Positions 1 through 7,984 are shown, counted from the stretch's first letter. The stretch: 64,000 nucleotides of DNA from Microbacterium sp. p3-SID336 (GCF_025143365.1 NZ_JALXPE010000015.1:1-64000), one strand, 5' to 3'. Made by a program: numbers and translations. The notes: generated by a model not told the origin, from the sequence alone.

Positions 1-85
1 CGGTGACGGCGGGATTCGAACCCGCGGTTGCTTGCACAACACACGCTTTCCAAGCGTGCTCCTTCGGCCGCTCGGACACGTCACC
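1..85 (-). tRNA. tRNA-Ser (anticodon GGA)
   Basis: Read on the minus strand, the acceptor stem GGTGACG (positions 85-79) pairs with CGTCACC (8-2), leaving G at position 1 as discriminator. The anticodon stem CACGC/GCGTG encloses the loop TTGGAAA, giving anticodon GGA. A long variable arm, typical of class II tRNA-Ser, and a GGTTCGAATCC T-arm are present. No CCA is encoded inside the window. Its 5' end faces the daptide cluster that follows on the other strand. Confidence 0.95.
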
Positions 86-177
86 AGGGAACAACCTGTC
101 CATCCTATCCGATGCGCCGACTGCCGCGTGACCGGCGACCGAGCGGTCGATGACGTTGGGTGGACCCAGCTAACATA

Positions 178-232
178 TTGCACGTTACCCGCGAGTCGCC
201 CTATCCTCATGTGAGGACGGAAAGTCGTCCTC
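178..232 (+). promoter_or_regulatory. Candidate promoter and overlapping inverted repeats upstream of the daptide cluster
   Basis: A TTGCAC box (178-183) and TATCCT box (202-207) are separated by 18 bp, a plausible housekeeping promoter with a start near 213. The perfect inverted repeat CCTCA-TG-TGAGG (205-216) covers the -10 region and predicted start. A second perfect 7-bp stem, GAGGACG (213-219) with CGTCCTC (226-232), would sit at the extreme 5' end of the transcript. The two structures share 213-216 and are mutually exclusive. A ribosome binding site AAAGGAG (251-257) precedes the first gene. Promoter assignment is by eye; no regulator gene is recognisable within the cluster. Confidence 0.45.
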
Positions 233-265
233 TGGGGTGGACACGGCTTCGAAAGGAGCATCCGT

Positions 266-1327
266 ATGCGTGCGTCGGTGACCTCGCCGAGCGGCCGATT
301 CGCGGCCGAGGCCTTCGAGCAGTACGTCAGGGCGCGACGGACCGTGGTCGACGGAGTGGTGTTCTTCCTCGAATCCGCCGCGGACCTCCCGGAGGTCGAG
401 GCGATCGCAGAACCTGGGGACATCGTGATCGCGCCGTCCGGCTCCACAGACGGCGGGGGCCGCCGTCTCATCCGATACGAGGGGCGCTTCTGCGAGCCCG
501 GCGATCAGATGACGCTCGGCGGCGGCCTCCGCTACCACCTGCAGGACTACCTCGCTGCGCCGTTCCTGCTGATCGACAGGCCGACCGTGATCCGGCTGCA
601 CCGCCTGGAAGGTGTCGCAGCCCTTCTCAACGATGCGGATCTGGCCTGGGAGACGGGCGTCTTCGTCGGCCAGCTCCTGAGCAGCGCCGCGATGATCGAC
701 TCGCACGCCTCCTTCCTGCCCGCACCGCCGAGCGGGGACGCGCTGGTGCGGATCCACGTCACGGCCGAGGGAGACTACCGCGACGGTCCGGACGGCCTGC
801 TGCTCGGCGTCGTCGGCGATGAGCGGGCGGAGCTGGAGGCGACAGCCGCCGAGCACGGCGGTCCGGGGCGCGCGCTCGCGCGGGTGGTCCCTCCCGGAGT
901 CCTCGAGGCGGACCTCGATGATCGGCCGTGGTTCGGGCGATACATGATGGCGCTGGCGCTCCTGCGCGGACGCGACGACCTTCCTCCCCGTCCCGCGCTC
1001 TCCGGTTTCGGCGGACACCTGGTCGGGGCGCTCGACGACGTCGATGCGCACCCGCGCGCGGTCGCCGTCGATGCGCCCTTCCTCGTGACGGGCGAGGGAG
1101 ACGAGTACCTGCTCCTCGACCCCACCAGCGGCATTCGTCTGCGTCTCGGGGTGGACGCCGCACGCGCGGCCGAGTGCCTCATCGCCACGGGCGAGGAGCC
1201 CGGCGCGGCAGCGCTGCTGGCATCGGAGCTCGGCAGTCGCGCGAGCGCGGTGCGACCGCTTCTCCGCCAGCTGCGACGGCGGCTCGCCGCGGCCGGCCTC
1301 GATGTCCCCGCGGCGCCACGGCGATGA
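266..1327 (+). CDS. Daptide-cluster RiPP recognition-type protein, copy 1
   Basis: A 353-residue soluble protein with no catalytic motif that I recognise. It is clearly homologous to the next gene: both share a (V/I)RYxG segment, a glycine-rich strand, the stretch LQDY(I/L)AA.F, a PTV(V/I)R segment and a TGVF motif at matching spacing. In characterised daptide clusters a protein of about this size is annotated as the RiPP recognition (leader-binding) protein; I assign that role from position and family context, not from a visible RRE fold. It is the first gene of the run, preceded by AAAGGAG at good spacing, and its stop overlaps the next start (ATGA). It probably presents precursor leaders to the tailoring enzymes. 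Function is inferred. Confidence 0.6.
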   Translation: MRASVTSPSGRFAAEAFEQYVRARRTVVDGVVFFLESAADLPEVEAIAEPGDIVIAPSGSTDGGGRRLIRYEGRFCEPGDQMTLGGGLRYHLQDYLAAPFLLIDRPTVIRLHRLEGVAALLNDADLAWETGVFVGQLLSSAAMIDSHASFLPAPPSGDALVRIHVTAEGDYRDGPDGLLLGVVGDERAELEATAAEHGGPGRALARVVPPGVLEADLDDRPWFGRYMMALALLRGRDDLPPRPALSGFGGHLVGALDDVDAHPRAVAVDAPFLVTGEGDEYLLLDPTSGIRLRLGVDAARAAECLIATGEEPGAAALLASELGSRASAVRPLLRQLRRRLAAAGLDVPAAPRR

Positions 1328-2361
1328 ACGCGACGGACGACACGGACCTGCGCGGCGCCCGGGCCCTCCGCGAGTGGGTCACGGGGGAGCCGCGGGAGTA
1401 CGCACGGGTGTTCCTCGTCGAGAGCGGCGCCTCCGCCGAGACTCTTCACGGCTGCACCTCACCTGACGACGTCGTGCTGTTGCCCGCGGAGAGCGAAGGC
1501 CACGACGGCCCAGCGCAGACGGTCCGCTACACCGGTTCCCTGGACCAGATCGGGGACGAGCTGTACCTCGGTGCCCGCGGCGTGGAGCTCCAGGACTACA
1601 TCGCCGCCGCCTTCGTGCAGATCCTCGGCCCGACGGTCGTGCGCTTCGCCGACGCGGCCAGCTGGCACGCGTTCCTCGACGACGCCGAGCTGGCCCGGCA
1701 CACCGGGGTGTTCCCCACCGCCTTGACCGATCCCCGGGTGCTGCTGGCAGACCGTGGTGCGCTCATGCATCCGGCCGAGCGGCGGCGCCCCAGCGCAATC
1801 AGAGTGGGGTCAGGCGGGCGGATCGGCATCGGCGTCCATGGCGCCTCCGCCGTCGGGGGTGGGCAGCTCGCGGAGGTGCTGGCGGAGCCCCGACCCGGCG
1901 TGCTCGCACTCGACGGCATCGCGTCCGAGACCGACCTCATCGCCGACCTCGCCCGCCACCCCTGGCTGCCGCGATACCTCACCGCGATCGAACTGGTGAA
2001 GATGCTTCGCCTGACCGACGGCGAGTCGACGATCGCGGGCTTCGGCTGGTCGCCGCTCGCCGACGGCGGCAGCGATGCCGAGCCGCTGAGTGCGGACCCC
2101 TTCCTGCTCCGCACTCCCGATGGCTTCGTCCTGGCCGACATCACCACGCTCCGGCGACAGCTGCTGCCGCCCGCCACCGCGATGGTCGTCGCGGCGACGC
2201 AGACGTCGACCACGCTCGCACGCGCCGCGGACCGTACGGCACGCCTCCTCGGCATCGCGGTGCAGGATGCGCGGGCGCTGTGCCGTCAGGCGATCCAGGC
2301 GCTCAACGTGCATCCCGGCAGCGCGGTGCACCGCAGCACGACGGCGGAGGCCGTGGGGTGA
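1324..2361 (+). CDS. Daptide-cluster RiPP recognition-type protein, copy 2 (paralogue)
   Basis: A 345-residue paralogue of the preceding gene, starting at the ATG that overlaps its stop codon. Shared blocks include DVVLLP against DIVIAP, VRYTGSLDQIGDELYLG against the matching IRYEG segment, and VELQDYIAAAFVQILGPTVV against the LQDYLAAPF/PTVI segment. A C-terminal segment rich in Arg and Ala, probably helical, ends the protein. I believe the recognition component in the Microbacterium prototype is called MpaB; which of the two copies corresponds to it cannot be decided here. The pair may bind different precursors or work as a heterodimer. The stop overlaps the GTG start of the aminotransferase, implying translational coupling. 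Confidence 0.6.
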   Translation: MNATDDTDLRGARALREWVTGEPREYARVFLVESGASAETLHGCTSPDDVVLLPAESEGHDGPAQTVRYTGSLDQIGDELYLGARGVELQDYIAAAFVQILGPTVVRFADAASWHAFLDDAELARHTGVFPTALTDPRVLLADRGALMHPAERRRPSAIRVGSGGRIGIGVHGASAVGGGQLAEVLAEPRPGVLALDGIASETDLIADLARHPWLPRYLTAIELVKMLRLTDGESTIAGFGWSPLADGGSDAEPLSADPFLLRTPDGFVLADITTLRRQLLPPATAMVVAATQTSTTLARAADRTARLLGIAVQDARALCRQAIQALNVHPGSAVHRSTTAEAVG

Positions 2362-3725
2362 GGGATCCGCACGCGCTCTGGACCTCGATGCTCCCTGCGA
2401 GCTCCGTCTTCCCGCCCGACCGCGTCGCCGTCGCCGCGCGCGGACACCGCATCGAGTTCGCGGATGGCTCCTCCCGGCTGTGCGCGACGAGCGGGCTCTG
2501 GAACGTGCCCCTGGGCTTCGGGAACCCCGCGGTAGTCGAGGCGGTGAGCCGAGCCCTTCGCGATGCCTCGTACCTCACCCTCTTCCGGTCGCCGCATCGC
2601 TACGCCGAGACCGCGGCCGACGCCCTCATCCAGCTCGCCGGTCCCGACCGGTACGCGCGGGTCATCTTCTCCACATCGGGTGGCGCGGCGAACGACGCCG
2701 CCATGAAGCTCGCGCGCCAGTACTGGGCGCAGCAGGGCACGCCCGCCCGTTCCCTGAGCGTCGGTCTCCGGGCCAGCTACCACGGCACGACCTACGGCAG
2801 CCAGGCGCTCAGCGGGGACGATCTGCTGCAGACGGTCTACGGCGTAGACCGCCGAGGAGTGCGACACGTCGCCGCGGACGACGACGGAGTGGAACTGGAG
2901 GCGCTGCTGCAGCGCGAGGGCTCACGGGTCGCCTCGGTCGTGGTGGAACCCGTGCTCGGGTCGGGGGCCCGTGCGCTCTCCGATGGCTTCGTGCGCCGAC
3001 TCATCGAGCTCCGTGACGAGTACGGCTTCCTGCTCGTCGCGGACGAGGTGGCCACGGGCTTCGGTCGGACCGGCAACATGTTCGCGACAGACACGTGGAG
3101 TGCCGCGCCCGATGTGCTCATCCTGTCGAAAGCGCTGACGAACGGCGCCATGGGCGCTGCCGCCCTTCTGGTGGGCCCGCGCGTCGCGTCCGCGTTCAGC
3201 GCCGGCGGCTGGACCTTCGTCCACGGGGAGACGCAGGCGGGAACACCGGCGTGCGCGGCAGCCATCGTCGCCGTGATCGACGAGTTGCACCGCATCGACG
3301 TGGAGTCCACGACGCAGGCGCTGGCGGTCGAGCTTCGAAGCCTTGCATCGCGGTGGACTGCTGACGGGGTGGTCGGTGAGATCTCCGGGCGCGGCTGCTT
3401 CCTCGGAGTGGAGCTGCGCGCCGCCGACGGCACTCCGCTGACCGCGCAGGAGGTGCTCGGCGTCGTGTCGGCGATCGCTGACCAGGGGGTCGTGGTGCAT
3501 CCGGGGCCGAGCTCGATCCAGCTGATCCCTGCCTACGGCTTCACCGACCGGGAGCTCGACGAGGTGGACGCGGCTGTGCGCGCCGGCGTGGCGCAGGCGC
3601 GGTCCCGGATGCAGGCGCACACACGAGTGCAGGTGCCCGTGCAGGCGCCGGCGCAGCTGCCAGCACAGATGCAGCCGCAGACGCCGGTGCAGACGCCGGG
3701 GCAGACGCCGGGGGTCTGCGCATGA
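2358..3725 (+). CDS. mpaD: Class III PLP aminotransferase, daptide type
   Basis: A 455-residue fold-type I aminotransferase. Visible landmarks are the STSGGAANDAAMKLARQYW cofactor-phosphate region, the SYHGTTYGS motif, VVVEPVLGSGA, the Asp of LLVADEVATGFGRTG that contacts the pyridine nitrogen, and the Schiff-base lysine in LILSKALTNG. In the daptide pathway this class installs the amine on the ketone left after oxidative decarboxylation of the C-terminal Thr. Start chosen at the GTG overlapping the upstream TGA. The last ~40 residues form an odd Gln/Pro repeat tail absent from ordinary class III enzymes. The stop overlaps the dehydrogenase start (ATGA). The family call is secure; the symbol follows my recollection of the Microbacterium paraoxydans naming and should be checked. 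Confidence 0.82.
   Translation: MRDPHALWTSMLPASSVFPPDRVAVAARGHRIEFADGSSRLCATSGLWNVPLGFGNPAVVEAVSRALRDASYLTLFRSPHRYAETAADALIQLAGPDRYARVIFSTSGGAANDAAMKLARQYWAQQGTPARSLSVGLRASYHGTTYGSQALSGDDLLQTVYGVDRRGVRHVAADDDGVELEALLQREGSRVASVVVEPVLGSGARALSDGFVRRLIELRDEYGFLLVADEVATGFGRTGNMFATDTWSAAPDVLILSKALTNGAMGAAALLVGPRVASAFSAGGWTFVHGETQAGTPACAAAIVAVIDELHRIDVESTTQALAVELRSLASRWTADGVVGEISGRGCFLGVELRAADGTPLTAQEVLGVVSAIADQGVVVHPGPSSIQLIPAYGFTDRELDEVDAAVRAGVAQARSRMQAHTRVQVPVQAPAQLPAQMQPQTPVQTPGQTPGVCA
3604..3720 (+). repeat. Degenerate CAG-rich minisatellite in the 3' end of the aminotransferase gene
   Basis: The 3' end is built from imperfect 6-9 bp units of the CAG-ACG-CCG type, best preserved at about 3676-3714 where CAGACGCCG units recur. 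It encodes a tail of alternating Gln, Pro, Val, Ala and Thr. Replication slippage is the simplest origin. The tail lies after the last conserved aminotransferase element and immediately before the overlap with the next gene. Confidence 0.8.
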
Positions 3726-4936
3726 GGGCGGACTCGACGCGACGCGTGCCCACGCTGTGGCACGGACACGGCGTCGCGCGACGGATGACCGCGCGGCTGA
3801 CCGCGGGGCGGGCGGCGCTCGTCATCGCGGACGCGGCGGTCGCGGCCCCGCTCCCGCCCGGAGCCTCGGTGCGGACCATCACCGTCGACGCGCGGCGCGT
3901 GGATGTCGCGATGGTCCTGACGCTCGCGCACGAGATCGCGCGGCGGCGGCCGGAGGTCGTCGTGGCCGTGGGCGGGGGCAGCGTCCTGGACGCCAGCAAG
4001 ATCGCCGCGCTCGCCCTCGCCCCCGGACGTGCCCTCGACTATGCGATCGGCCACGCCTCCCGCTCGGCGCTGACGATGCTCCCGCGTGCCGCCGCGCCCG
4101 TCGACCTCATCGCCGTGCCCACCACGATCGGCACCTCGTCCGAGACCAACAGCGTCGGCATCCTCAAGAACGCGAACGGCTACCGCCTGCTCATCGGAGA
4201 CTGTCTGCGCCCGCGACACGCACTGATCGATCCGTGCCACCTGGCCACCCTGACCCGCAACGCCGTCAGAGAAGGGGCGTTGGAGGCGTTTCTTCGGCTC
4301 GCGGGCGCGTCGACGGGCGTGGGACGCACCACCAGGAGCGACAGCGACGCGGTCGCCCTCGGCAGGGCGATCCTCGAGACGGCGGCCCGTGATTCCGTGA
4401 CGCCGGCGGGGCGGCTTCGTCTCGCGCGGCTGAGCGCCGCGACGCAGCGCAGCGCCGCGCTCCGCGGCCCCGATCGCTTCAGCGCCCGCCACTGGTACCT
4501 CGCGAACGAGGTGGCCTTCCATCTGCGGGTCCGGAAGATGGCGGCCACAGCTGCCGTGATCGCGGCCGTCTGGCGGCGGATCTGGGCGGGTGACGTACGG
4601 TGGGGCGACCGGGGCCGCCTGGAGGAGTTCTGGGCGCGGGTCGCCCACGCGGTCGCGCTGCCGCTCGACCCGCCGACCGGGATCGCCGCGCTGCTGGACG
4701 GCTGGGCCATCGCGAGTCCGCCGCGGCCGAGCACCCGACGGATCGATCGCATCGCCGCTGCCACGGAGGCCTGCTGGGGGCGACGACGGCCGATGCTGCC
4801 CGGCCTCATCGCGGCGGACTTCCGCGAGGTGCTGCGCGATGCCCGGTGGGCTCCGCGACCACTCCACGGCGATGGTTTCGCCGACGGAACGACCGAACGA
4901 CCGAGAGGAGGTGAGGGAGATGAACACAGACGTTGA
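3722..4936 (+). CDS. mpaC: Dehydrogenase-like oxidative decarboxylase, daptide type (iron-containing alcohol dehydrogenase superfamily)
   Basis: A 404-residue protein of the DHQ-synthase/iron-alcohol-dehydrogenase superfamily. The nucleotide-binding signature VVVAVGGGSVLDASK and the following PTTIGTSSETN motif are both clear. In daptide biosynthesis this family oxidises the C-terminal Thr side chain, with loss of the carboxyl group. The helix that carries the Asp/His metal ligands in classical iron dehydrogenases (DALxH pattern) appears as REGALEAFLRL, so the usual ligands are not evident. The ATG overlaps the aminotransferase stop. The 3' end runs through the first precursor's ribosome binding site and overlaps its start by 17 nt, tying enzyme and substrate expression together. 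The symbol is from memory of the prototype cluster. Confidence 0.75.
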   Translation: MRADSTRRVPTLWHGHGVARRMTARLTAGRAALVIADAAVAAPLPPGASVRTITVDARRVDVAMVLTLAHEIARRRPEVVVAVGGGSVLDASKIAALALAPGRALDYAIGHASRSALTMLPRAAAPVDLIAVPTTIGTSSETNSVGILKNANGYRLLIGDCLRPRHALIDPCHLATLTRNAVREGALEAFLRLAGASTGVGRTTRSDSDAVALGRAILETAARDSVTPAGRLRLARLSAATQRSAALRGPDRFSARHWYLANEVAFHLRVRKMAATAAVIAAVWRRIWAGDVRWGDRGRLEEFWARVAHAVALPLDPPTGIAALLDGWAIASPPRPSTRRIDRIAAATEACWGRRRPMLPGLIAADFREVLRDARWAPRPLHGDGFADGTTERPRGGEGDEHRR

Positions 4937-5054
4937 CACCCGCATTCGCTTCGAAGAGCTGGATGCGATGGAGGCCCCCAGCTGGGAGAGCTTCTACAAG
5001 GGCGTGCTCGGGGCGCTGGTCCTGATCGGGATCGGCGCGGCTGCGGCGACGTGA
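4920..5054 (+). CDS. Daptide precursor peptide 1
   Basis: A 44-residue peptide with acidic leader and hydrophobic C-terminal half. The leader carries FEELDAMEAP, matching the FxELExxDAP motif of the other two precursors. The C-terminal part is Trp/Tyr/Lys-containing then strongly hydrophobic (GVLGALVLIGIGAAAAT) and ends in Thr, the residue converted to a dimethylated diamine in characterised daptides. The core probably begins near or after the DAP/EAP motif, giving roughly 20-25 residues, but the cleavage site is not visible. Start chosen from the very strong AGGAGGTGA (4906-4914) placed 5 nt before ATG. It is short, compositionally unlike its neighbours, and one of three tandem copies. Confidence 0.85.
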   Translation: MNTDVDTRIRFEELDAMEAPSWESFYKGVLGALVLIGIGAAAAT

Positions 5055-5088
5055 GACCCGGGATGACATCGAGAGAAAGGAGGTGAAC

Positions 5089-5214
5089 ATGCACGCTGCG
5101 ACATCGACCCTCGAGTTCACGGAGCTCGAGGCCATGGACGCGCCGGATGACGCCGGCGACTTCCTGCGCGGATTCGCGGTCGGCGTGATCATCGGGATCC
5201 TCGCCCTGACCTAG
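5089..5214 (+). CDS. Daptide precursor peptide 2
   Basis: A 41-residue peptide. The leader motif LEFTELEAMDAP is the clearest of the three. The C-terminal half (DFLRGFAVGVIIGILALT) is a predicted amphipathic or membrane-active helix ending in Thr. The ribosome binding site AGAAAGGAGGTGA (5074-5086) is essentially a full match to the 16S rRNA 3' end. Compared with peptide 1 the leader is conserved but the core is different, the usual pattern of a RiPP precursor family that yields several products through one set of enzymes. It is separated from peptide 1 by 34 nt with no terminator. Confidence 0.87.
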   Translation: MHAATSTLEFTELEAMDAPDDAGDFLRGFAVGVIIGILALT

Positions 5215-5248
5215 ACCGAGTCCGGAACACCAACCAAGGAGGTGCGCA

Positions 5249-5368
5249 GTGCAGACGACGTCGCTGGAGTTCGCAGAACTCGAACAACTCGACGCACCGC
5301 TCGAATGGTGGGAGCACGCCAGCTACATCATCGCCATCATCGGCGCTGCGGCGGCGATCGCCACATGA
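5249..5368 (+). CDS. Daptide precursor peptide 3
   Basis: A 39-residue peptide with a GTG start placed 4 nt after AAGGAGGTG (5236-5244). The leader LEFAELEQLDAP matches peptides 1 and 2. The C-terminal region contains a WWEH stretch followed by YIIAIIGAAAAIAT, again ending in Thr. Other ATG/GTG codons nearby are out of frame or lack a ribosome binding site. The stop codon overlaps an in-frame ATG of the methyltransferase reading frame at 5365, and a 10-G tract begins 5 nt downstream. Confidence 0.85.
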   Translation: MQTTSLEFAELEQLDAPLEWWEHASYIIAIIGAAAAIAT

Positions 5369-5373
5369 CCGGT

Positions 5374-5383
5374 GGGGGGGGGG
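5374..5383 (+). repeat. Poly-G tract (10 G) between precursor 3 and the methyltransferase
   Basis: Ten consecutive G residues followed by CGGCCCC. The tract lies in the 56-nt gap before the chosen methyltransferase start. It would be coding only if translation began at the ATG at 5365, which overlaps the precursor 3 stop and is in frame. The G run can pair with nearby C runs to form a small hairpin that might lower read-through from precursors into downstream enzymes. Homopolymers of this length are also prone to sequencing error. Confidence 0.75.
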
Positions 5384-5424
5384 CGGCCCCACACGCCCGC
5401 ACCCCATCGCCGCGGAAAGACAGC

Positions 5425-6258
5425 ATGCGTATGACACAGCCCCTGACGGAGACCATCGGGGCCCGCCTGCGCGCAGCGGGCGCCGTCGCGCGCGCACAGG
5501 ACCTCTACGAGGGCGCCGGCACCGACTTCTACGAGCGGCTCGTCGGCGGCGACCCGGTCGAGATCCGGGAGGTGCTCGCTCTCGCCAGAACGACGGGCGA
5601 CCCGATCCTCGATCTCGCAGCGGGAAGCGGCCGACTGACGATCCCGCTCGTGAGATCCGGCCGGCGCGTGACCGCCCTTGATTCCTCCTCGGACATGCTC
5701 TCCCGCCTCCGTCGCGCCCTGCCGGATCACCCGCTGCTCGACGGCGTCGTCGCAGACATGCGGAGCTTCGCGCTGGGGCGGGTCTTCCCCCTCATCGTGC
5801 TCGGCGCCACATCCATCACGCTCCTCGACCGCGCAGGCCGAGCGCGGCTCTACGCGGCCGTGCAGGGCCACCTCGCCGCGGGCGGGGTGTTCGCCCTGAC
5901 GGTCGCCGGTGGTGCCTCGGCCACGGAGCTCTCGTCGCCGCAGGACAGGGAGATCACCGTGCCGGGCCCCGACGGCGCGCAGACCTACCTGTTCTCGCAG
6001 CAGATCGAAGACGGCGGGTCCACGCGCCTGGTCAACTGGGTCCGCGTCGCGGACGTCGCGCCTCACGCCGAGGTCACCGTCCTCACCAGCCGCCTGCGGC
6101 TCCTCGACGCACACCACCTCGCGCGGGAGCTGGTCGACGCGGGTTTCGTCACGCCCGCCATCACCGCCGTGCGCGCGCACCCGGGCGTCGACATCCTGCT
6201 GCTCGCGACGACGTGGCCCGACGCGCCCCGGAGAGGCGGCCCCGATGTTCGCGGCTGA
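5425..6258 (+). CDS. mpaM: SAM-dependent N-methyltransferase, daptide type
   Basis: A 277-residue class I methyltransferase. Motif I is PILDLAAGSGRLTIPL and the acidic SAM-ribose contact follows in VTALDSSSDML; VVADMRSF and VLGATSITLLD fit later motifs. In characterised daptides the methyltransferase adds two methyl groups to the newly installed C-terminal amine. ATG 5425 is preferred because GGAAAG sits 6 nt upstream; the ATG at 5431 and an in-frame ATG at 5365 are alternatives, the latter adding 20 residues including a Gly run from the poly-G tract. The 3' end overlaps the protease start by 14 nt. Confidence 0.82.
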   Translation: MRMTQPLTETIGARLRAAGAVARAQDLYEGAGTDFYERLVGGDPVEIREVLALARTTGDPILDLAAGSGRLTIPLVRSGRRVTALDSSSDMLSRLRRALPDHPLLDGVVADMRSFALGRVFPLIVLGATSITLLDRAGRARLYAAVQGHLAAGGVFALTVAGGASATELSSPQDREITVPGPDGAQTYLFSQQIEDGGSTRLVNWVRVADVAPHAEVTVLTSRLRLLDAHHLARELVDAGFVTPAITAVRAHPGVDILLLATTWPDAPRRGGPDVRG

Positions 6259-7984
6259 TCTGCTCCGCCGCCGCGGTCGCCGCGCGGGCGCCCCGCTCCG
6301 CGCGGCGGACTGCCCGCTTCTCGCCACCGAGGTCGCTTTCGTGCCGCACGGCGACGACGGGAACTGGATCGCGATGCGGCAGGGTGTGCCGTCCGCGCGG
6401 GTGTCGCGCGCCGTCGTCGAACTGCTGACGGCGATGGACGGGCGCACGCCGCTCGACCGCCTGCATGGGCGCTTCGCCGCGTCGCAGCCCCTCGACGAGT
6501 TCCTGCGCCTCGTGCAGCGATTCCGCGCCACGGGGCTCCTGGACGGCTCGGCGACGCCGCCGCCCGGCCGGTGGACGTACCGCGCGCCCCTGACCGTGCA
6601 GTTCGCGACGTTGCGGGCGCCGGCGCTGTTCGGGCGGCTGCACGGACTCGTGGCGTCTCTGCCGCCGCGGCTCATCGTTATGACGGCCGCCGCCCTCGTG
6701 GCGCTGGGAGGCGTCGCCGCCGTCCTCCAGCTGGCCGACATCGCGGCCGCCGCGAGCAGTCCCGTGCCGCTGCCCAGCCTCGTGATCGTCATCGGCACGC
6801 TCGGACTCCTGACGCTGCTGCATGAGACCGCGCACGGCCTCGCGCTCACGCGGTTCGGCGGCAGCCCGCGTCGTGCCGGGATCATGCTCCTCTACCTGAC
6901 GCCCGCGTTCTTCGTCGATGTGACGGACGGCTGGCGTCTCAGCGCCCGCCGACACCGCGTCGGAGTGGCGCTCGCGGGCCCCGCCGTACACGCGGTCGTC
7001 GGTGCGGGCGCGTGCCTTGCCGCGCTCGTGCTGCCGCAACGACCGATCCGGCTCACGCTGCTGCTTCTCGCGGTCGCCTGCGGTGTGATCATCGCGGTCA
7101 ATCTGATCCCGTTCGTGCGCTTCGACGGGTACCTCGCGCTCATGTCCGCGTTGGACGAGCCGAACCTGAGGAACCGGACGATCCGAGACGCAGCCGCCTG
7201 GACGGCTCGGGTCCTGTTCGGCGGCCGCCGCGCGAGCAGGAGCCTGGACCGGTGGTGGAGCGTGCCGTTCGGCCTCGCGAGCGTGGCGGCACCCGTGATG
7301 CTGGTGCTCTTCGCTCTGGCCCGCGCCGCGCGAGCGCTCGCCGCAGGCGGGCCGGCGCTCGGTGTGCTCGTGGTCGCGGGGGAGGGCGCGATCGCTCTCG
7401 TCGCCCTGCACCTGGTGGTGCGCTGGCTGTACCGAGTGCACCGTTCGGGGGTGTCCACCCTGCGGTTCGTGAGCGTCATCGCCGTGGCGCTCGGGACGGC
7501 CGCGCTCGCCGGGGTCGTCGTGCCCGTGCCCTCCAGCATCGCGCTCGGCTTCTCCGTTCGAGGGGATCGGGTGGTGCTTCTGCAGGCGGGGAGCCGACCA
7601 GCCGTCGATCTTCCCGAGGGGGCGCAGGTCACACTGCTGAGCAACGGCTTCCTCGTGAACGACGAGATCGGCCGGGGAACACTCCGCACGCGGCCTCCGA
7701 CGCGGACGACTGTCGCACCGGATGCCCTGTTCCCCGTGACGGTCGACGGCGTGGCGCTCTCCGCGGTCGCGGTCGCCGACGTGAAGCTGACCTCCTCGCC
7801 GACGCACCTTCCGCTCACCGGCCAGGCCCGGGTGGACCTCGGCAGCAGAAGCGTGTGGCAGGCGTTGTGGACGGATGCGGTGCTGGCACCGCTGTCGGCC
7901 CCGGGAGACGCGCATCTGCCCGACGAGAAGCGACATGGCGAGAACCAGCAGGACGACACGGAGAAGAGGGATGCCCATGGATGA
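6245..7984 (+). CDS. mpaP: Intramembrane M50-type metalloprotease, daptide type
   Basis: A 579-residue multi-pass membrane protein. The N-terminal ~110 residues are cytoplasmic, then several hydrophobic segments follow. The zinc motif HETAH lies in [19 protein letters not shown], and [14 protein letters not shown] provides the Asp-Gly motif of the site-2-protease/M50 fold. In daptide clusters this enzyme is the candidate leader peptidase, fitting the hydrophobic cores of the three precursors. A ~150-residue C-terminal extracytoplasmic segment follows the last membrane span and ends in a charged Glu/Asp/Lys/Arg tail. Start ATG 6245 lies inside the methyltransferase end; the stop overlaps the ATPase start by 8 nt. 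Confidence 0.85.
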   Translation: MFAADLLRRRGRRAGAPLRAADCPLLATEVAFVPHGDDGNWIAMRQGVPSARVSRAVVELLTAMDGRTPLDRLHGRFAASQPLDEFLRLVQRFRATGLLDGSATPPPGRWTYRAPLTVQFATLRAPALFGRLHGLVASLPPRLIVMTAAALVALGGVAAVLQLADIAAAASSPVPLPSLVIVIGTLGLLTLLHETAHGLALTRFGGSPRRAGIMLLYLTPAFFVDVTDGWRLSARRHRVGVALAGPAVHAVVGAGACLAALVLPQRPIRLTLLLLAVACGVIIAVNLIPFVRFDGYLALMSALDEPNLRNRTIRDAAAWTARVLFGGRRASRSLDRWWSVPFGLASVAAPVMLVLFALARAARALAAGGPALGVLVVAGEGAIALVALHLVVRWLYRVHRSGVSTLRFVSVIAVALGTAALAGVVVPVPSSIALGFSVRGDRVVLLQAGSRPAVDLPEGAQVTLLSNGFLVNDEIGRGTLRTRPPTRTTVAPDALFPVTVDGVALSAVAVADVKLTSSPTHLPLTGQARVDLGSRSVWQALWTDAVLAPLSAPGDAHLPDEKRHGENQQDDTEKRDAHG

